A stretch of 64,000 nucleotides of DNA from Argopecten irradians (GCF_041381155.1 NC_091134.1:57753467-57817466), one strand, 5' to 3'; positions 22,475 through 36,516 are shown, counted from the stretch's first letter. Numbers and translations: made by a program. Notes: a model not told the origin generated them from the sequence alone.

Positions 22475-25400
22475 GCTGAAAATATATTGATTTGTTTGCT
22501 TCTCTTGATTCTACAATACAAATTAAGGTAGCCAAATTTATAACCTTCAAACATATATAGAAAATTATAATCTTCACATTGTCCGGTCCAAATTATATTG
22601 CAAAATTCAAATTAACGCTTTCGGTTTATCCTCAGTTGGTCAAATGTTGCAACAATGATAATAATGGCGTCATATATTGTTTGACGTCATAATATATAGA
22701 ATTCTAAATAAATACGTCAATTTAACTTGGATTTAACAATGTGGTAAGATATTTTTAATCTCTCTTTTTCCTTTTACTCACATACTGTATATGAGTTTCC
22801 TATATCTACATTTTCACTGCAGTCCCACTACGTAACTTTACCAAGCGAAGTCGGCGTTCATCGGTCTATGAACTGCCATCCACTTTTTTGATCTCGGCAT
22901 TGTGGCGTCACAATTGCCGTACGAGCGAATGCGGAAGATGGCTGTTCAAATGGCTGTTCTGCTTATGACAATAATAAATTCTTTATTCATTATAGATGCA
23001 ATATCTCTTGGGACTTTGTCAAACTTTTTACCAAATATAGATATAAGCAATGGTATGTATTTAGTTGGCAGGTGAGTGTAAATGTCCACTGGTCAGCAGC
23101 AATTTTAACATGAAGCGCTGGTACTTTTTATTAAATTTGCCACTGTCCAGTTTGCATTCATACTCCCATAATTGCCAACTGAATGCAGTTCAATGCTTTA
23201 ACATTCAGGACACTGTTCATGACCCTGGACCTTATACAGGTACTCTATACAACCTGGGCACGTAAATACATGTACATTAATTTGGCATGGAAGAATTGAT
23301 CGTAAAATGTGTTTTCTTTAAATTCGTATAAATTGCCTTCTATCATAAATTCACAATCGCCATATCTATAGTCCTGGCATTTCCTGACTTCAAATGTCTC
23401 GTCTATTTGCAACGTCGACTTTTGCATAAGATTCTTTTTATATTTTTGTCAGCCTTTTTGTGTTGATGGTTTTCGACTTCTTTAGCACTCTGTTCATATG
23501 TTAGTCATTACGCGCTATTTCATTGGGGTTACAACTGTTGGATAAGTATTTATGTTCCATTGGGTATGTTTTGTAACAAGAGGTGTTATTCTGTTGTGAC
23601 TAGATTTTCTTCTGACTTTAAGATTGTTCTCTTCACCGTGCTAGCTATGGATTCCATCCTCGAAGATATGTATTTGAATATGTCTTTTAGGCAGACATTT
23701 CTTGCCTATTCTTTAGCTGACTGTATACGGCATACTGGTTTTGGTGAGTGCTGGGTGAAAAGTGTAGGTATATGTATTATGTCTGTAGGGTAAGAATAGA
23801 TACCTATATTGATATTTTACCCACCTGTTTTCTTCACTACATTATATATAAATGCAATTTGTTTGCAAGCTATTTATATAGTATAATGTAGAATTGTATC
23901 TAGAGAGTGCGTCGTTTGTTTGAACTTTTCAATATGGTTTTTTTTCTGTTGAAGGAACATAATGTGTTTCGTGTCGTCACTGATTGTTAACTTAAATGTA
24001 GAAAAATAGGAATTATATAATTTGAAATTGATGTACAGTATGTATTTGGATTTTATTGCAACTGCGGGGCGCTTTGATAATGCCACGCTTTGTGGCTCCT
24101 TGTTATTTTTACGCTTAAGGCTATATAGCCTTACAGCGTATTGTCATTGCCTGCGGACCGGAAATACTGGAAATGCCTTTTCGACTACGACACCACCTAG
24201 CGTGAAAAAGTACTACACCTCAGGTCCAAAATATCCGCTTTCTAAAGCAAATATGCTGTCATGGTGTAATTATGATTGCATGAAAAAAATCTGTAGTATT
24301 TCCTTAAGTGTTATAGTTTCAAAAAATGTGTCCAAAGCTATAATATCATTGTCTATTAATGGAAAATATTGAGAATAATTTGCATGAATGCCTAGCGATC
24401 GATGACCTAAATTCTCGCCAATCATTTGCATATAGGATGAACTTCTAGTTTAGATAACACTAAATAAAGGAATTGACAGGATTTAAGTATGTATAAATAG
24501 GGTTGGTATGGGTACTAAATTTTGTCCTCGTGTACCCGAATTTGAGTATCCGATCCGTACCTAGATACTCGACATGAATTCCTACAGTATGTGAACGTAT
24601 TCCTATGTGAACGTATCAACTTCGTGAGTTAGCTTAGTGGTACAATTTACCGATGTTGTTTGGGGCGATCTGCAGATGGAGCAAATTTCAATGTAATCAT
24701 AATGAAATGTGAGAGATTTATTCTCCAATACTGCAAATGGCATTGGTATATCAATTTAATATCAATCGGTAACATCATACAATCGTAATGTAACAAGCTG
24801 ACAGAGCCCAGAATGTCTGTGACAGATGTTGTTTACCGCACATGCGCAACAGGAAGTACAAAAGAGTGACGTAGTCTTCATTCGGATGGGCCGATTCGGA
24901 TAGCCTCTGGTGTTATCATATACAGCATACCGATAGTGAAAGTAAACATGTGCGCCATTCATGTTCATTTCTCCGATCATGGGAAATAAGAATTGCAACA
25001 ATGTTGCTTGTGAACATGTCGTTAGCAGATGAAGTGTCATCCTTTGTTAGTAAAATAGAACAAAAGAGTGCTATTTTTGTACTTCCTGTTACTGAATTTT
25101 ACGTTTACACAGACATCTAACACTCAGTATGTTTCCTATTTTGACGGATGCCCGGCCGGGAAGCCTACACATGTTTCCTACGTGTATTTTGACGGGTACC
25201 CGGGTACTTCCCCAACACGACCCGTGTGGCAATAATCAAGGCCTACAACATTCCATTCGTATTTGGACACAGAAACAGCAAAAATCGTAAGTGTTCATTT
25301 CGTTTTGCTTATACCTGTCTACAGTAAATAAATTACACATGAAGTTAACTTACGTGTCTCTGTGTATTTCTGCTAACGTATGTGATATAGATGTTTTATT

Positions 25401-25678
25401 TCATTACAAGAACATTACTTTATATTTTGGAGCAGTTTCCTTTTCAAATTCGAAGTTGACAAAAATTAACTGCTAGCATTATTTTCTAATTTTATGACAT
25501 ACAATTTAATGCATTTAATTCAGTAGGTGTAACAGATTTAATTTGCCAAATTGTCCATATGGATACCGTGGTAATGGAGTGTCACGTCACAAAACATAAT
25601 GGTATGTAGGATTTTGCATAGTGTGTAACATACATGACAATGAATTATATAGCATATTGATGTAATCAATTAATATAT
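22475..25678. other. No recognised feature
   Basis: Mostly AT-rich. Short open frames at 23560-23793 and 24022-24372 show no domain or splice context. A GC-richer patch at 25130-25220 with GGGTACCCGGGTAC and its variants may be a repeat fragment. Confidence 0.45.
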
Positions 25679-25761
25679 AGCTACTGTTGTAGAGGAAAAG
25701 ATATCACCTTCTGACTGACTTTCAGTCAAAAGGTGATATCTTTTCCGCTACAACAGTAGCT
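25679..25761. repeat. 83-nt near-perfect hairpin
   Basis: Two 32-nt arms (25679-25710 and 25730-25761) pair with a single mismatch. After one further mismatch, TGACT/AGTCA extends the stem to 38 positions around a 7-nt loop (GACTTTC). The arms include GGAAAAGATATCACCTT and its complement. No flanking duplication was found. It could be a fold-back MITE remnant or a transcribed small-RNA precursor; the stem is longer than in most animal microRNA precursors. Confidence 0.85.
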
Positions 25762-25784
25762 TATCAATATAGAGATACAATTGT

Positions 25785-26140
25785 AGCAGGATTGGACTGG
25801 GTCGATCATCGGTGACCAGGTAGCTCAGTCGGTAGAGCACTCGGCTAGTGTTCTGAGGGTCCCGGATTTGAATCCCGGTCGGCCGCTACATTTTCTCCTC
25901 TCCTATTACAAAATTGTCGCCCAACTAAATAACCCACGTTGGTGGTATTTGGAAGATTTTCGTATGTCTTCAAGGGCGAAGACTTTGAGAAAGGAGGGAG
26001 GAGTGTAGCGGGATTGGACTGGGTCGATCATCGGAGACCAGGTAGCTCAGTCGGTAGAGCAGTCAGCTAGTGTTCTGAGGGTCCCGGGTTCGAATCCCGG
26101 TCTGGCCGCTATATTTTCTGCTCTCCTGTTACACAATCAT
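25785..26140 (+). repeat. Tandem pair of tRNA-Thr-like (AGT) units, SINE-type
   Basis: Two units 222 bp apart share the lead ATTGGACTGGGTCGATCATC, a tRNA-like body (25814-25884 and 26036-26107) and the trailer GCTA-ATTTTCT-CTCTCCT. Each body has an A box (TAGCTCAGTCGGTAGAGC) and a B box (GGGTTCGAATCCC in the second, GGATTTGAATCCC in the first). The D and T arms pair well. The anticodon stem pairs only if the loop (CTAGTGTT) has 8 nt, and the acceptor stem has a mismatch. These are therefore probably tRNA-derived repeats, not working tRNA genes. The loop would give anticodon AGT (Thr). Confidence 0.7.
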
Positions 26141-27950
26141 GCATACACAATACATTTGTACATAATATACATGTGTATATATGAAGTTTAAGAGACAAGT
26201 GTAATCACTAATAAGGCTAGATTTTATTAAGACAATTATTATCTCTGATTTGAAAACTGGAAACATGAGCTTAAAATATTGATAAAAATTAAAAATAAAA
26301 AGATTAAAAATGATGCTAATATATTAACTCAAATTACTTGTATACAAGACTCCACAACTGACTTGAACTTGATTCTTTAAGTTTATGTTAGAGGACTCTA
26401 TAACTTTTTATTGAAATTATTGCATATTTTGTTAAATTCTAAAATAACAGGACCCAATATTTGCTAGTCATCCACAGCAGACTCAAAATGTTGAAGAATT
26501 GAGATTATCAAGAAGCAGTGAAATAATACAGGGCATATATTAACTAGCTGCAATGGCAGATATATAAAGCTCTAGACAACTTTGTCGTCAGATCTAGGGT
26601 TACAATTCTGTCTAATTGACCGTAGTGTTGCAAAACATCTAATGATGACTGCAGGTTTCAAGTAAATTTGCAATTGAACAGATTTAGGGTATGTAAAAAC
26701 ATATCAAAATGCATACGTTCAGATGGACATGTATCACTAAAGAGTAAAATAAAAATAATGTTTTGTTATGTTATGCTATGTTATTTTATTCAAGTATTTT
26801 TAAATAAACATAATTAAACACAGTTCACTTCAGTGATAGGGAAGGAGATTTGTTACTATGCGACTATGTCCCCTTGAAATAAAATTTCGATGGGACATTT
26901 GATCAGACCATGCGCCAAAACAACATTTTCTAGGGACATTGAGGCAAAAACAAAAATTAACATTGTTGATTCAGCAAATAAGTAAATAATGCTAGCAGAT
27001 GAATTAGTTAACTGATAATTTAACCAGAAACTGCTTCAAAATTTGAAGTAATATTAAACTTTTTTTTTCTTGTTGTAAAACAAAACATTGATTATATGTA
27101 TGTTATCAGAAATACACAGACATGTTACCTAGTTCACTTCATGCGTCATTGTTTGTCAAATACAAAATCAGAAACATAAGTGGTATGTAGTTCATATACC
27201 GACCCAAAGACCAATTTATTTAATGTAGAAACAAAACGAAATGAACGCTTACGAATTTTACTGTTTCTGTCTCCAAATACGGAAGGGATGTTGAAGATTA
27301 CTAGCGTAATGCATGTGGTTGACTTGTTCAGGTGTTCTTCAGATAAAGTTTTACATGAATGTGATCGACCACATCGGGGGGATGCTAAAGAAATTGTCTC
27401 TGTCACTTTCAAGCTGTTGAGTGAAAAGAATGGAAATTATCTCTCATAGATGATTTCGATCAGCAAGTACAGTATCAGATTTACATCTAGGTTCTAACGC
27501 AGGGAACTCTCTGAACAGTATCAGATTTTGCGTTATGACATCTTTGTTTACATCGGACCGCTTATACCATTGCTGAGTGTCATGTGACAAGTCGCTTATT
27601 TAGATGAAAATCGCTTACACTCTAAGGCAGAACACGATATATAGTTACATTTACTTAAAAAAAACCTCGATATTTCAATGCATTAGTGGTTTGTAATACG
27701 CGTCATATAACCTCTGTATACATCTGACAAATCAGCGGGCGGGGAACCAATAAAAAAAGACCTTACATCATCGTGTTTAGAAACCGGGGTCCGTCTCAAA
27801 AACCATAATATCTTACCGATGATCAATCAAAATGTCTAAGTATGTTTTTTGATGCGTCATTTATCCAACAAATGCGCGTATGGCGCAGGGCGCGTGGCCT
27901 TCCCTATCAATGCACTTTGATTGGCTTGCCCAAATGATTTACATGTGTTA
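26141..27950. other. No recognised feature
   Basis: AT-rich. Overlapping open frames on both strands at 27146-27449 (about 88 codons each) have no known domain or clear splice signals. Confidence 0.45.
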
Positions 27951-27952
27951 AT

Positions 27953-28480
27953 TTGTTTGATTAATTAACGTCCTATCAACAGCTATGGTCATGAAAGGAC
28001 GGCCTCCTATGTATGCGGTGTGTTGCGTGAATGTTGTGCGAGGTGCGTGTTTTGAGAGACTGCAGTAAATTCATGTTGTGTCTTCTTGTATAGTGGAACT
28101 GTTGCCCTTTTTATAGTGCTATATCACTGAAGCATGCAACTGAAGACACCAAACAACACTCCCCACCCGGTCACATTATACTGACAACGGGCAAACCAGT
28201 CGTCCCACTCCCCTTATGCTGAACGCTACGCAGGAGCAGAAACTACAACTTTTATAGACTTTGGTCTGTCTCGGCCAGGGGACAGAACCCAGAGCCTTCC
28301 TAACAGGGGCGAACGCTCATCTCAAGGCCAAAAGTGAGGCAGTGCCAATGGAGGCATTAGGAAAGATAAAGTAAGTTAGGAAGAATAGAAAAGATAAGAT
28401 CCTAAATTTAGTCGCCTTTTACGATCATGCAATAAGGGCAGCAGGTACAATTCTAACGCCCTACCTGCAGGGCAAACAAA
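27953..28480. repeat. Dispersed repeat unit, most complete copy in the window
   Basis: A moderately GC-richer block: AATTAACGTCCTATCAACAG, AGTGCTATATCACTGAAGCA, TCTCGGCCAGGGGACAGAAC, CCCAGAGCCTTCC, then on the minus strand AAGGCGACTAAATTTAGG and GGTAGGGCGTTAGAATTGTA. Partial copies recur at 39338-39475 (middle part) and at 37060-37135, 53642-53715, 53983-54050, 54205-54260 and 54505-54562 (the GGCGACTAAATTT end). It has no coding capacity. It looks like a lineage-specific non-autonomous element. Confidence 0.7.
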
Positions 28481-28490
28481 AAATTGGTTA

Positions 28491-31400
28491 CTTGTTGTTG
28501 AAGATTTCATGTGTGTAAGGGGTACCAGTGGGGAAATCATTGCAAACAAATTATCATTAGATAAACCCAGAGAAGTCTGAATGTTTTTTCTGGTTGTTGG
28601 ACATTATTTTCAGAAATCACATAAGGCGTCGCTACACGTACTGAATAGAAACATTGCCGGGAGCGCGTGGAGCATCTAGATATAGCCTAACTGGTACTGA
28701 ACGCTTGATGGTCATGACCTACTTGTAAAAACTGTCCGTACATGGGAGATGCTGAAACAAAGTTAGGCTTTACTTAGGGGATATTTGTGGAACTGTATGT
28801 GCCAAAGTAAAGTACAGTTTTAACCGAAAAGTTATGCTTGTATACTATGTATTTCACCAACTTTTCCAAGTACATGTAAATGTATATCAGTATAGTGTAT
28901 ATTTGACGGAAAACTTGTTAGCATAAGGAAAAGGCCCTCTTCACATTATGAACAACTTTATTGAAATAAATAAAAGGTTAAGTTTCATATCGCAGGTTGT
29001 ATTATGTTCCTGGCGTCGTCATAATTACAATGGGTTAGTTGACCATTTCTGCGTCACACGGCAAAACTTCAATTTATTATATTATAATTGTTATAAAAAG
29101 ATTTTTAATTTTTTTTTAGCCTAGTGGCCCTTTCATGAATATCATGAAGTTGATAATCTTTTACATTGAATGTGAAAGCATTTGAATTACATGTATCATT
29201 ATTCAAAAATGAGAATAAGAACTATGGCAGCTACCCTAGGTAACTGTGAAAAGAACAATTTGTCAAGCTTTCCTATCATTGCTTCCTAATTACAATACTG
29301 TATGGTAGCCTTCTTAGCTTTTTGGGAAGCTAACACTTGTTTTTTATGTCTACTCGTCTGAATACCTGCAAATTAAATTTCTTCACTTGCCTTAAGCTCT
29401 CAGTACTTTCAGTACTTTGATTCTTTATTTGTTGTTTAGAGTGTTTCTTTCATACCTTCGTGGAGCTTTCCAATGCGAGAGAGAGAATAAAACTTCGGTA
29501 ACGAAAAAGATGTTGTTTTTCCTTTCACTGCCAAGTGGAACGAGCACAAATATAGTTTTAACACTCTTAATTTCCCAGGTGCCATTATATCGATTGGATC
29601 GAGGTATATAACTTTTAAAAGAGGTAGGTTTTACTCATGCTTTGTGCTCAATATAAAAGGTGGAGTTGGTGTGTTGTTTTGTGCCAGTTTGCGATATGCT
29701 TCAATGAGATAAGAATATTTTTATTAGAATTTACTTCGAAATGTCTTCTTGAAACAACCATGGAAAATAGCCGCTTTGATTCTTGTAAGCGGCAAACCCT
29801 GTTTGACGTAAATGCACCCATACACTATACATGATGTTTCATTTGCAATATATCGCTTCGGCCAGATAAAATCAATAGAGGTCAAGATAAAGTTGACACA
29901 GCGATTGGCTGCGGCACATCACCTTACTAAGGTAGACCCGAATATCATAGGTTCTAATACATGCTTAATAATATAAGCTGTCTGAAGAATATATGTTTAT
30001 ATCTGCATTCAGTAATCCTGAATTATAGGTATACAATTGTAGACACAAACATTGGATTCAACTTAGTTAATTGACATGAGACTTTATAAAATTCATATTT
30101 CTATGACACTCATTTTGAAGGGAAAAAATGCCCGATACGTTAAACCATTTGCTAACATTTTTAGAGTTTCCAGAATCATTTCATGTTAGAAGATCGCCTT
30201 TTACAGTATTCTTCTTCTATTTCTAGTTAATATACAAAACATTAAAAAAGATGAAAAACCAATTTGTACCTAAAAACAAATGTTTAATTGAGGACCAGAT
30301 TGTAAACCATAGGTTTAACCGATTTTGCATAGTGATGCATTTTAGCGTGTTATATATGCTTTATACACATCATTTGTATGTGAGTGGAGAACTGAGAAAA
30401 AAAAAGAGAAAAAAAAAAAAAAACCATTTGCGAGCTATTTTCATTAGTTCAGATAAATCCAATTGGTGCACATAGGTAATATCCTAAAAGATAACGAAAC
30501 ACCGTGAATACCTATATTCCGATGTTGCAGTAAATAATGCACTTTATAGAAAAAAAATAAGCTTATCTTTTTGAAGTAAAATTGTGTCAACTTTCATGGT
30601 CTTTCCTCAATAGAAACTACATATGATTTTTAACGGTTTTTGTTTTTTGTTCAAATGTGATGGATTTCGTAAACGAGGCCATTTAGCTTGAACATTTTTT
30701 TACTCGTAAAAGATTACTCAACACATCAAAGTACAGCTAATTGTGATATGAAATTTATATTTAAAGGATATTTAGCTGTTAATCTTGATGAAAAGGTATA
30801 TGGCCTGTGATTGTGTCTTTGTTGCATAGAAAAGGCATTTCAACAAATTTTATTGTAAATAAGTCTATATTAGCCATCCCCAAACAAATCCGATATGGCA
30901 CAATTATCAATAAAATACTTTAACATTTAATATAACATCTTGAATAGAAAAATATTAGTGCATCTCCCCAACCTATCACCGTAGAAAAATCTATATATTT
31001 TACATATTTTAGTTTCAGATATATATTCTGATATACATTGCATCAGAATATATGACTCTTTCATATGTACATATGAAGGAAAATTTGGGTCAGAACCGAG
31101 GCTTGCCGTCGAATTGCACGAAAGCCTTATCTTCTTAAATAATTGATCGATTTTAAAAATAAGAACGTCATTCGAAAGAGCTCGTCATAGTTTGGTTTAT
31201 AGTAAAAATATAAACAAGGGTTCTTAGGTAAAACGGTTTGAAATACAAATTAAACAAATGTAATGGTAAAGAAATCCAACAAATCAATCGAAATAAAAGA
31301 AAAATGACGTCAACTTTGCCGTGATATGACGTCATCTCATTGTTTTTCAATTGTGACGTCATGGCTATGTAAGATAGATTTATCTTACATAGCTGTCTTT

Positions 31401-34400
31401 CATGGGACAACTCTATCTTACATGGCCTGCTATGTGAGAAAAGGCATTGGCGCCTTCTACTCGTTAGAAGGTCTTCAAAGGGTTTAGAACAAGATGTCAA
31501 GTTGCGACGTAAAAGCCTAATGTCTTGTTAAGTTTACTTATGTGAAGTTGTGATTATTCCATCTAAGTGAGGTAAGGGTTTTGTGATACCCAAGAAATTA
31601 CTCGCAGCTACATTTTTAATGCTTCTTTATGTGACTTGAAATTAATTTAATGGGAGTATGGGATGGTAGGAAGGATCATATTCAGGAGAGTGTAGTGTTT
31701 ATAACGACAAAGTAACGGATTTTTTGCGAAGGCCTTTCACAAGGGGACTTAGTCAAATGCTTTTGAGAAATCTAGAAATGCTATATCTTTTTGCACGTCA
31801 TTTACTATATTACAATGTAACTGAGTTTCCGTTTTGTCCTGTTGAAATCGAATTTCAGCGATCATTAGACCAGTAGGACAGAACTGTTTGGTAATCTTTA
31901 CTGTTTTCACTCGACCCACTTAAATTTATTCCTGTTTAACAGGTTTTACAATTTCGATGAATCTCAAACACATACAAGATAATGAATCTATGACTGAACA
32001 TATCTCTCTGTCAACACTGATGGAAAATCACCATTCCATCACTGTTAAATTGTTTATATTATCACACAGAATGATGAATGTAAGGTTTACCTAATGACTA
32101 TGATAGCGATCATTCAAAGTAGATGCTTTACTTTGAAAGATCATGCGATAATGGAATGTAAAATTTAACACCACAGACAATTCTATCAAATAATAACGAT
32201 TTTTTTTCAAGTGCAATAACATGTGTATATGAAAGAAACAGTTATTTGTTTGTGTTGAAAGATTCTTTGTTAAGCATGCCTCTGTTTTTCTATGTATAAA
32301 TATTGCCACAAACTCGAAGGTACTTATATGGCAAACTAGGTCACAATGGCATACTTACATATATTTCTTAGCTGAAGTTTACTACGGCGGCGCAGAGATC
32401 ACATAAAAATTAAATATAGGTAAAAATGTTTGATTTTATATAGTGTGAACTTTTCTTTTCTTTTACGTACTCCTGTAAAACGTTTACATGCTCACGTTAA
32501 ACTTTTTGTGTGAGGCAAGGGTTTTTTTCGATGTAGGGTGAAATATATTTTTTCATATAGGGCGAAAAATGTTTTTTTTATGTGAGACAAAGAATATTTT
32601 TTAATATAAGGTGGTTTTTTCTTTGAGATGTTTACCCGAAATTGCGTAAGCCCAGGAAAATGAGGTTAAGAATAGGATACAATATTAAACTGATCCTAAT
32701 GAAAATTAAATATTAATTAAACAAACTTGTTTCTGTATGCGATTACTGCGATTACTTACTAGTTGAATAAAAAAAGTGATAAATGCGACCTAAATCGCAC
32801 TGGAAAAAAAATGTGAGGTATATGAAAATCTCGACATTAAGTCTCTTGTTATTTCATGAATGAAAAAGACATCGTATCGAATACCACATTTCTATAATAC
32901 CAAACTAAAATAAACTTAATACAGCTAAAAAAAAATCTCCAAGTCTCCGCATATAATGGAACCGGAGAACCGAATAATCAATCATTGAATACCCTCCTTT
33001 GAGCATGTAAAATGTCAATCATTATTATAATGCAAATTCTATGTTACAGATAATTGTATTTTAAATATCTATAATATTTCTGATTCCTATGAAAATACAA
33101 ATTCTAAAAGTGAGCATTTAGTTACCACCACAAATCAGCATTAATTTGATAGATTTGAAAAAAAAATGTCAGTTTTAACAAATTTAAAACCTACATTAAG
33201 CTCAAAATGGTTAGATATAGAAGTCTGAAATAATTACATATACATGTGGAAAGGATATAAGTTTCACTAATGTATTTGTCATTTGGTTGTCATTGTTACC
33301 AAATGTAACGTCAAAATGAATATAAAAGAAATTTTTTATTGATCATTGAATTGGTGGATATATTTGGTATAATTTTCAAATATATATTATTCAAACTAAT
33401 GATAAATGAATACGCCATGAAAGGCAGAAAGGCCTAGCAACGAAGTCTAGTGTTTTTTCTTTTTTATTTATACATGTACCTTCGCAAGATGCATTGTTTT
33501 TTAGTATGTATATATCTTTATATATATCAGCTTTAAATTTCATGTTACCTTTAAACGCCTTAACATGGTCTATGGACACTTTCGTCGATCCATATCTCTG
33601 TGTATTTAACTAAACAGTCTGTGATAGATGGTTCAAACTAATCTTAATTCAATCTGTCACCAGCGGACAGTAAAAGTGAAAGAGAGTCGAAAACTTCCTT
33701 TTAAATCATCGAATCACCGTGACATGAGAAGAGAAATAATGGATTGCAATTGGCAGCATCTATCAAAAGTAAAACGAAAAACAGAGTTTTGTTATTGATG
33801 CACGAGTAACGAGAAAACTTAATATATTTCATAACATGTATATACGATAAATGTTTACGGCGATAAAGAAGAGCTATATTTGGGGTTTTTTCCTCTCGAA
33901 TAATCAAGCCCCATATCATATTGATAATATGATTCATGAAATATATCCACTGAAGCCCCGATATATGGAAATCATTGGGAAATAAAACCAAGGTAAAAGG
34001 CAAATAATATATGTTGACAGAAAATATAATTCAATTTGATTAAAAACCGTTTCTAGGTTATTGCCCGTAAAACGGATAAAAACTGAGACTTACCTAGAAA
34101 TTATTTTAAAAATCATGGTTAAACCTGAGTGTATGAATGTTTTTCCAAGTTTACATATAGTGCAATCGGAGCGAAAATAAGACAAGCCGCCATTTTGTTT
34201 ACGATAATAACGTTTACTTGATCCTGTTCTTTAAGTCCATTATATTTTGTTGATACTTCAACTAATTACAGAGTAAATAACCTAATGAGGATATCAGTTT
34301 ATGAAAAATGAAATTGTAAATCAGGCTTCTAATAAAAAAGATGCGAAATACTCCAACAAATATCGAGCTTGTGTGGCACACTATCAATGACCTTAGCTCT

Positions 34401-34649
34401 GTAGGTTTGTCAATACAGATGGTGGTAGCAACATTAATGCATATATAGTCATCTTAGCTTTAAAAAGGATTTTCAACACCACTCTAATTTACCACCTTTT
34501 ATTCGCCGAAAGCAAACAATCACATGTCAGCGAATTTCTATAATACTTCTCTGTATTTAGTTGCAAATTGTTTCATTTGCAAAGGCTATTTATAGTCTTT
34601 CTTGTAATAAATATGTATTGAAGATTGTGTTTAGGACATGTGCCCGCAC
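28491..34649. other. No recognised gene; AT-rich intergenic DNA
   Basis: About 6 kb with only short chance open frames. Minor items: a purine-rich A/G tract at 30399-30424 and a small perfect hairpin at about 31364-31393 (GCTATGTAAGATA and its complement) in a block with three TGACGTCA sites (31300-31360). Confidence 0.5.
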
Positions 34650-34653
34650 TTAA

Positions 34654-35658
34654 GGATGTACTCCTCTGAGAAGTCAAAATTTTCTTGTGTTAAACTTTTT
34701 TTCTCGTACAGATTTTTGGAAAAAGGAGTTTATACCATAAAAGAAAATGGAAGAAAAAACATATGTCCGTGTGATCGTTTTTGAGCTATTGTCACTCAAA
34801 GATGCCTAGTAGACAAAATACTGGATTTTATGGGAATTTTGCCGTTTTGACCACATACACAAGAGATTAAAGCCATAATTCCCTGATGAGGTGTTTGATA
34901 TGTATGGATCTTTGTAGAATTGATTTCACAGTGGTCTTCTTTAAAAATATACCAGTTTTGATTAATAAGACTCATATTTTTTCACAGAATAACAACATAT
35001 GCTACCCCTACCCCTTAATTTTGAGCTACAAAATGCACCATTTTCAGCCATTTTTACAAAATTTAACCGTTTATAGAAAAGGTTCTGGTATTAAACTTTT
35101 TTTACTATTTTGCATATCAATAGGGAATTGGTTGTTCTTTCTAAATCAGGCATAAAAATGGGGGGTCCGTGTGCTTACATTTTTGTCCCATTTGAATATT
35201 TGTTATTTTTCAATATTTTAAAGTAAAAAATAAAAGTGCTCAAAATACCAATAGATGTAAAAATAAAAATGACAAAAGTGTATCATTTCACGTATTAATG
35301 CTCATTATTTTAATTACCACGAACCTAGTAAAGATTTACAGCAAAAATTAGCTCGATACAGCTAAAAATGCTAGCGCAGTGATGATTTAAGTGAAAACAA
35401 TTTCATCAAAAAATGGTAAAACTGTGGCTCTACTCAAAGCGAAAACAACACAATTTCAAAATGGCCGCCAAATTTGCCATTTCTTAAAATCCCCGTATAA
35501 AAAAAAATCTACTCAGAATAGAAATGTAGTTTTTTGACAAAATTTGTAACTGACAATTTCAATAGATATTGATAAATTATATTTGAAAATCTCATGACTT
35601 CTTTGCTTTTTGTCGAAACGAGACTTCAACGGGACTGAAACCTCAGAAGAATACATCC
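34654..35658. mobile_element. 1.0-kb non-autonomous element with TTAA target site
   Basis: The ends GGATGTACTCCTCTGAG (left) and the complement of CTCAGAAGAATACATCC (right) are inverted with two mismatches, and both are flanked by TTAA (34650-34653 and 35659-35662). TTAA duplication is the rule for piggyBac and also occurs in Kolobok-type elements. The interior contains no long open frame, so it needs a transposase from elsewhere. Confidence 0.75.
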
Positions 35659-35662
35659 TTAA

Positions 35663-36516
35663 GGGATACCTTTCGCATACAAAATAATGTGTGTAAAATT
35701 CGTACTTTAGAAAGTAGAATTTGTGTTATAATAATGAACATTGTCTAACATCGAATGAATCCGTAATGCCATGGGGTATTTTTAGATATAAACACTTATT
35801 TGTCAACTAGGTATCTATGCATATTGTCGAAACTGAAGACTTGATCAAAACAAAGTAAAGATTCACTAGGGATATTGATGTTTAGTTTGTAGAGCAATCA
35901 TAAAGATATAATTGGACAAAAATGTAAACGTGGTTGAAACAAATATTAATTTGACCAACGCAATGTTTGTTTTGGAAGTAACAAATGATATTACCAAGTA
36001 TTGCATTAAGCATGTGAAGATATTGCGAAGGAAGCACGCTCAAATACGTCACTACCGACTATAGAGTCGACAACTGGGAAGAAGGAGAAGGTATGCTATC
36101 CTCAGTACCGAGGGTAAATCGTAATACAGTCAAGTTATAACGGAAACATAATGTATCTGACACATGTCCATAATATATTAATAAAGAATATGAAAAATTG
36201 GCAAAACTTTTTAATACAAATTAGAAAATGGTACATTTAATGCAATTGATCGTTGCATTTATCGAAAACGATTGGTATTCTATAAACATCGGCGAAACAA
36301 CAATCGTATATCTGTAGCGGTATTCTTAACACATATATATCAGTAGTGATATTTTATCAAGTCAAGCAAGCTTCTTAAACTATGTTACGACAGTGATTGT
36401 ATACATTATTCTGAAAAAAAAATTAATGAAATTTATTTTGCATCGATAAGTTACTAAATAATGATTGCGTTTAACGCGCTACAACAATGTTGAATTCTTG
36501 TATGTATAATACTTTA
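35663..36516. other. No recognised feature
   Basis: AT-rich sequence without coding potential or visible repeat structure. Confidence 0.5.

Noticed and set aside
25814..26107. Two functional tRNA-Thr genes
   Set aside because: The anticodon stem only pairs with an 8-nt loop, the acceptor stem has mismatches, and both copies share non-tRNA flanks. SINE-type repeats are more likely.
27146..27449. Overlapping 88-89-codon open frames on opposite strands
   Set aside because: Both are near the length expected by chance in 64 kb of both strands, and neither shows a domain.
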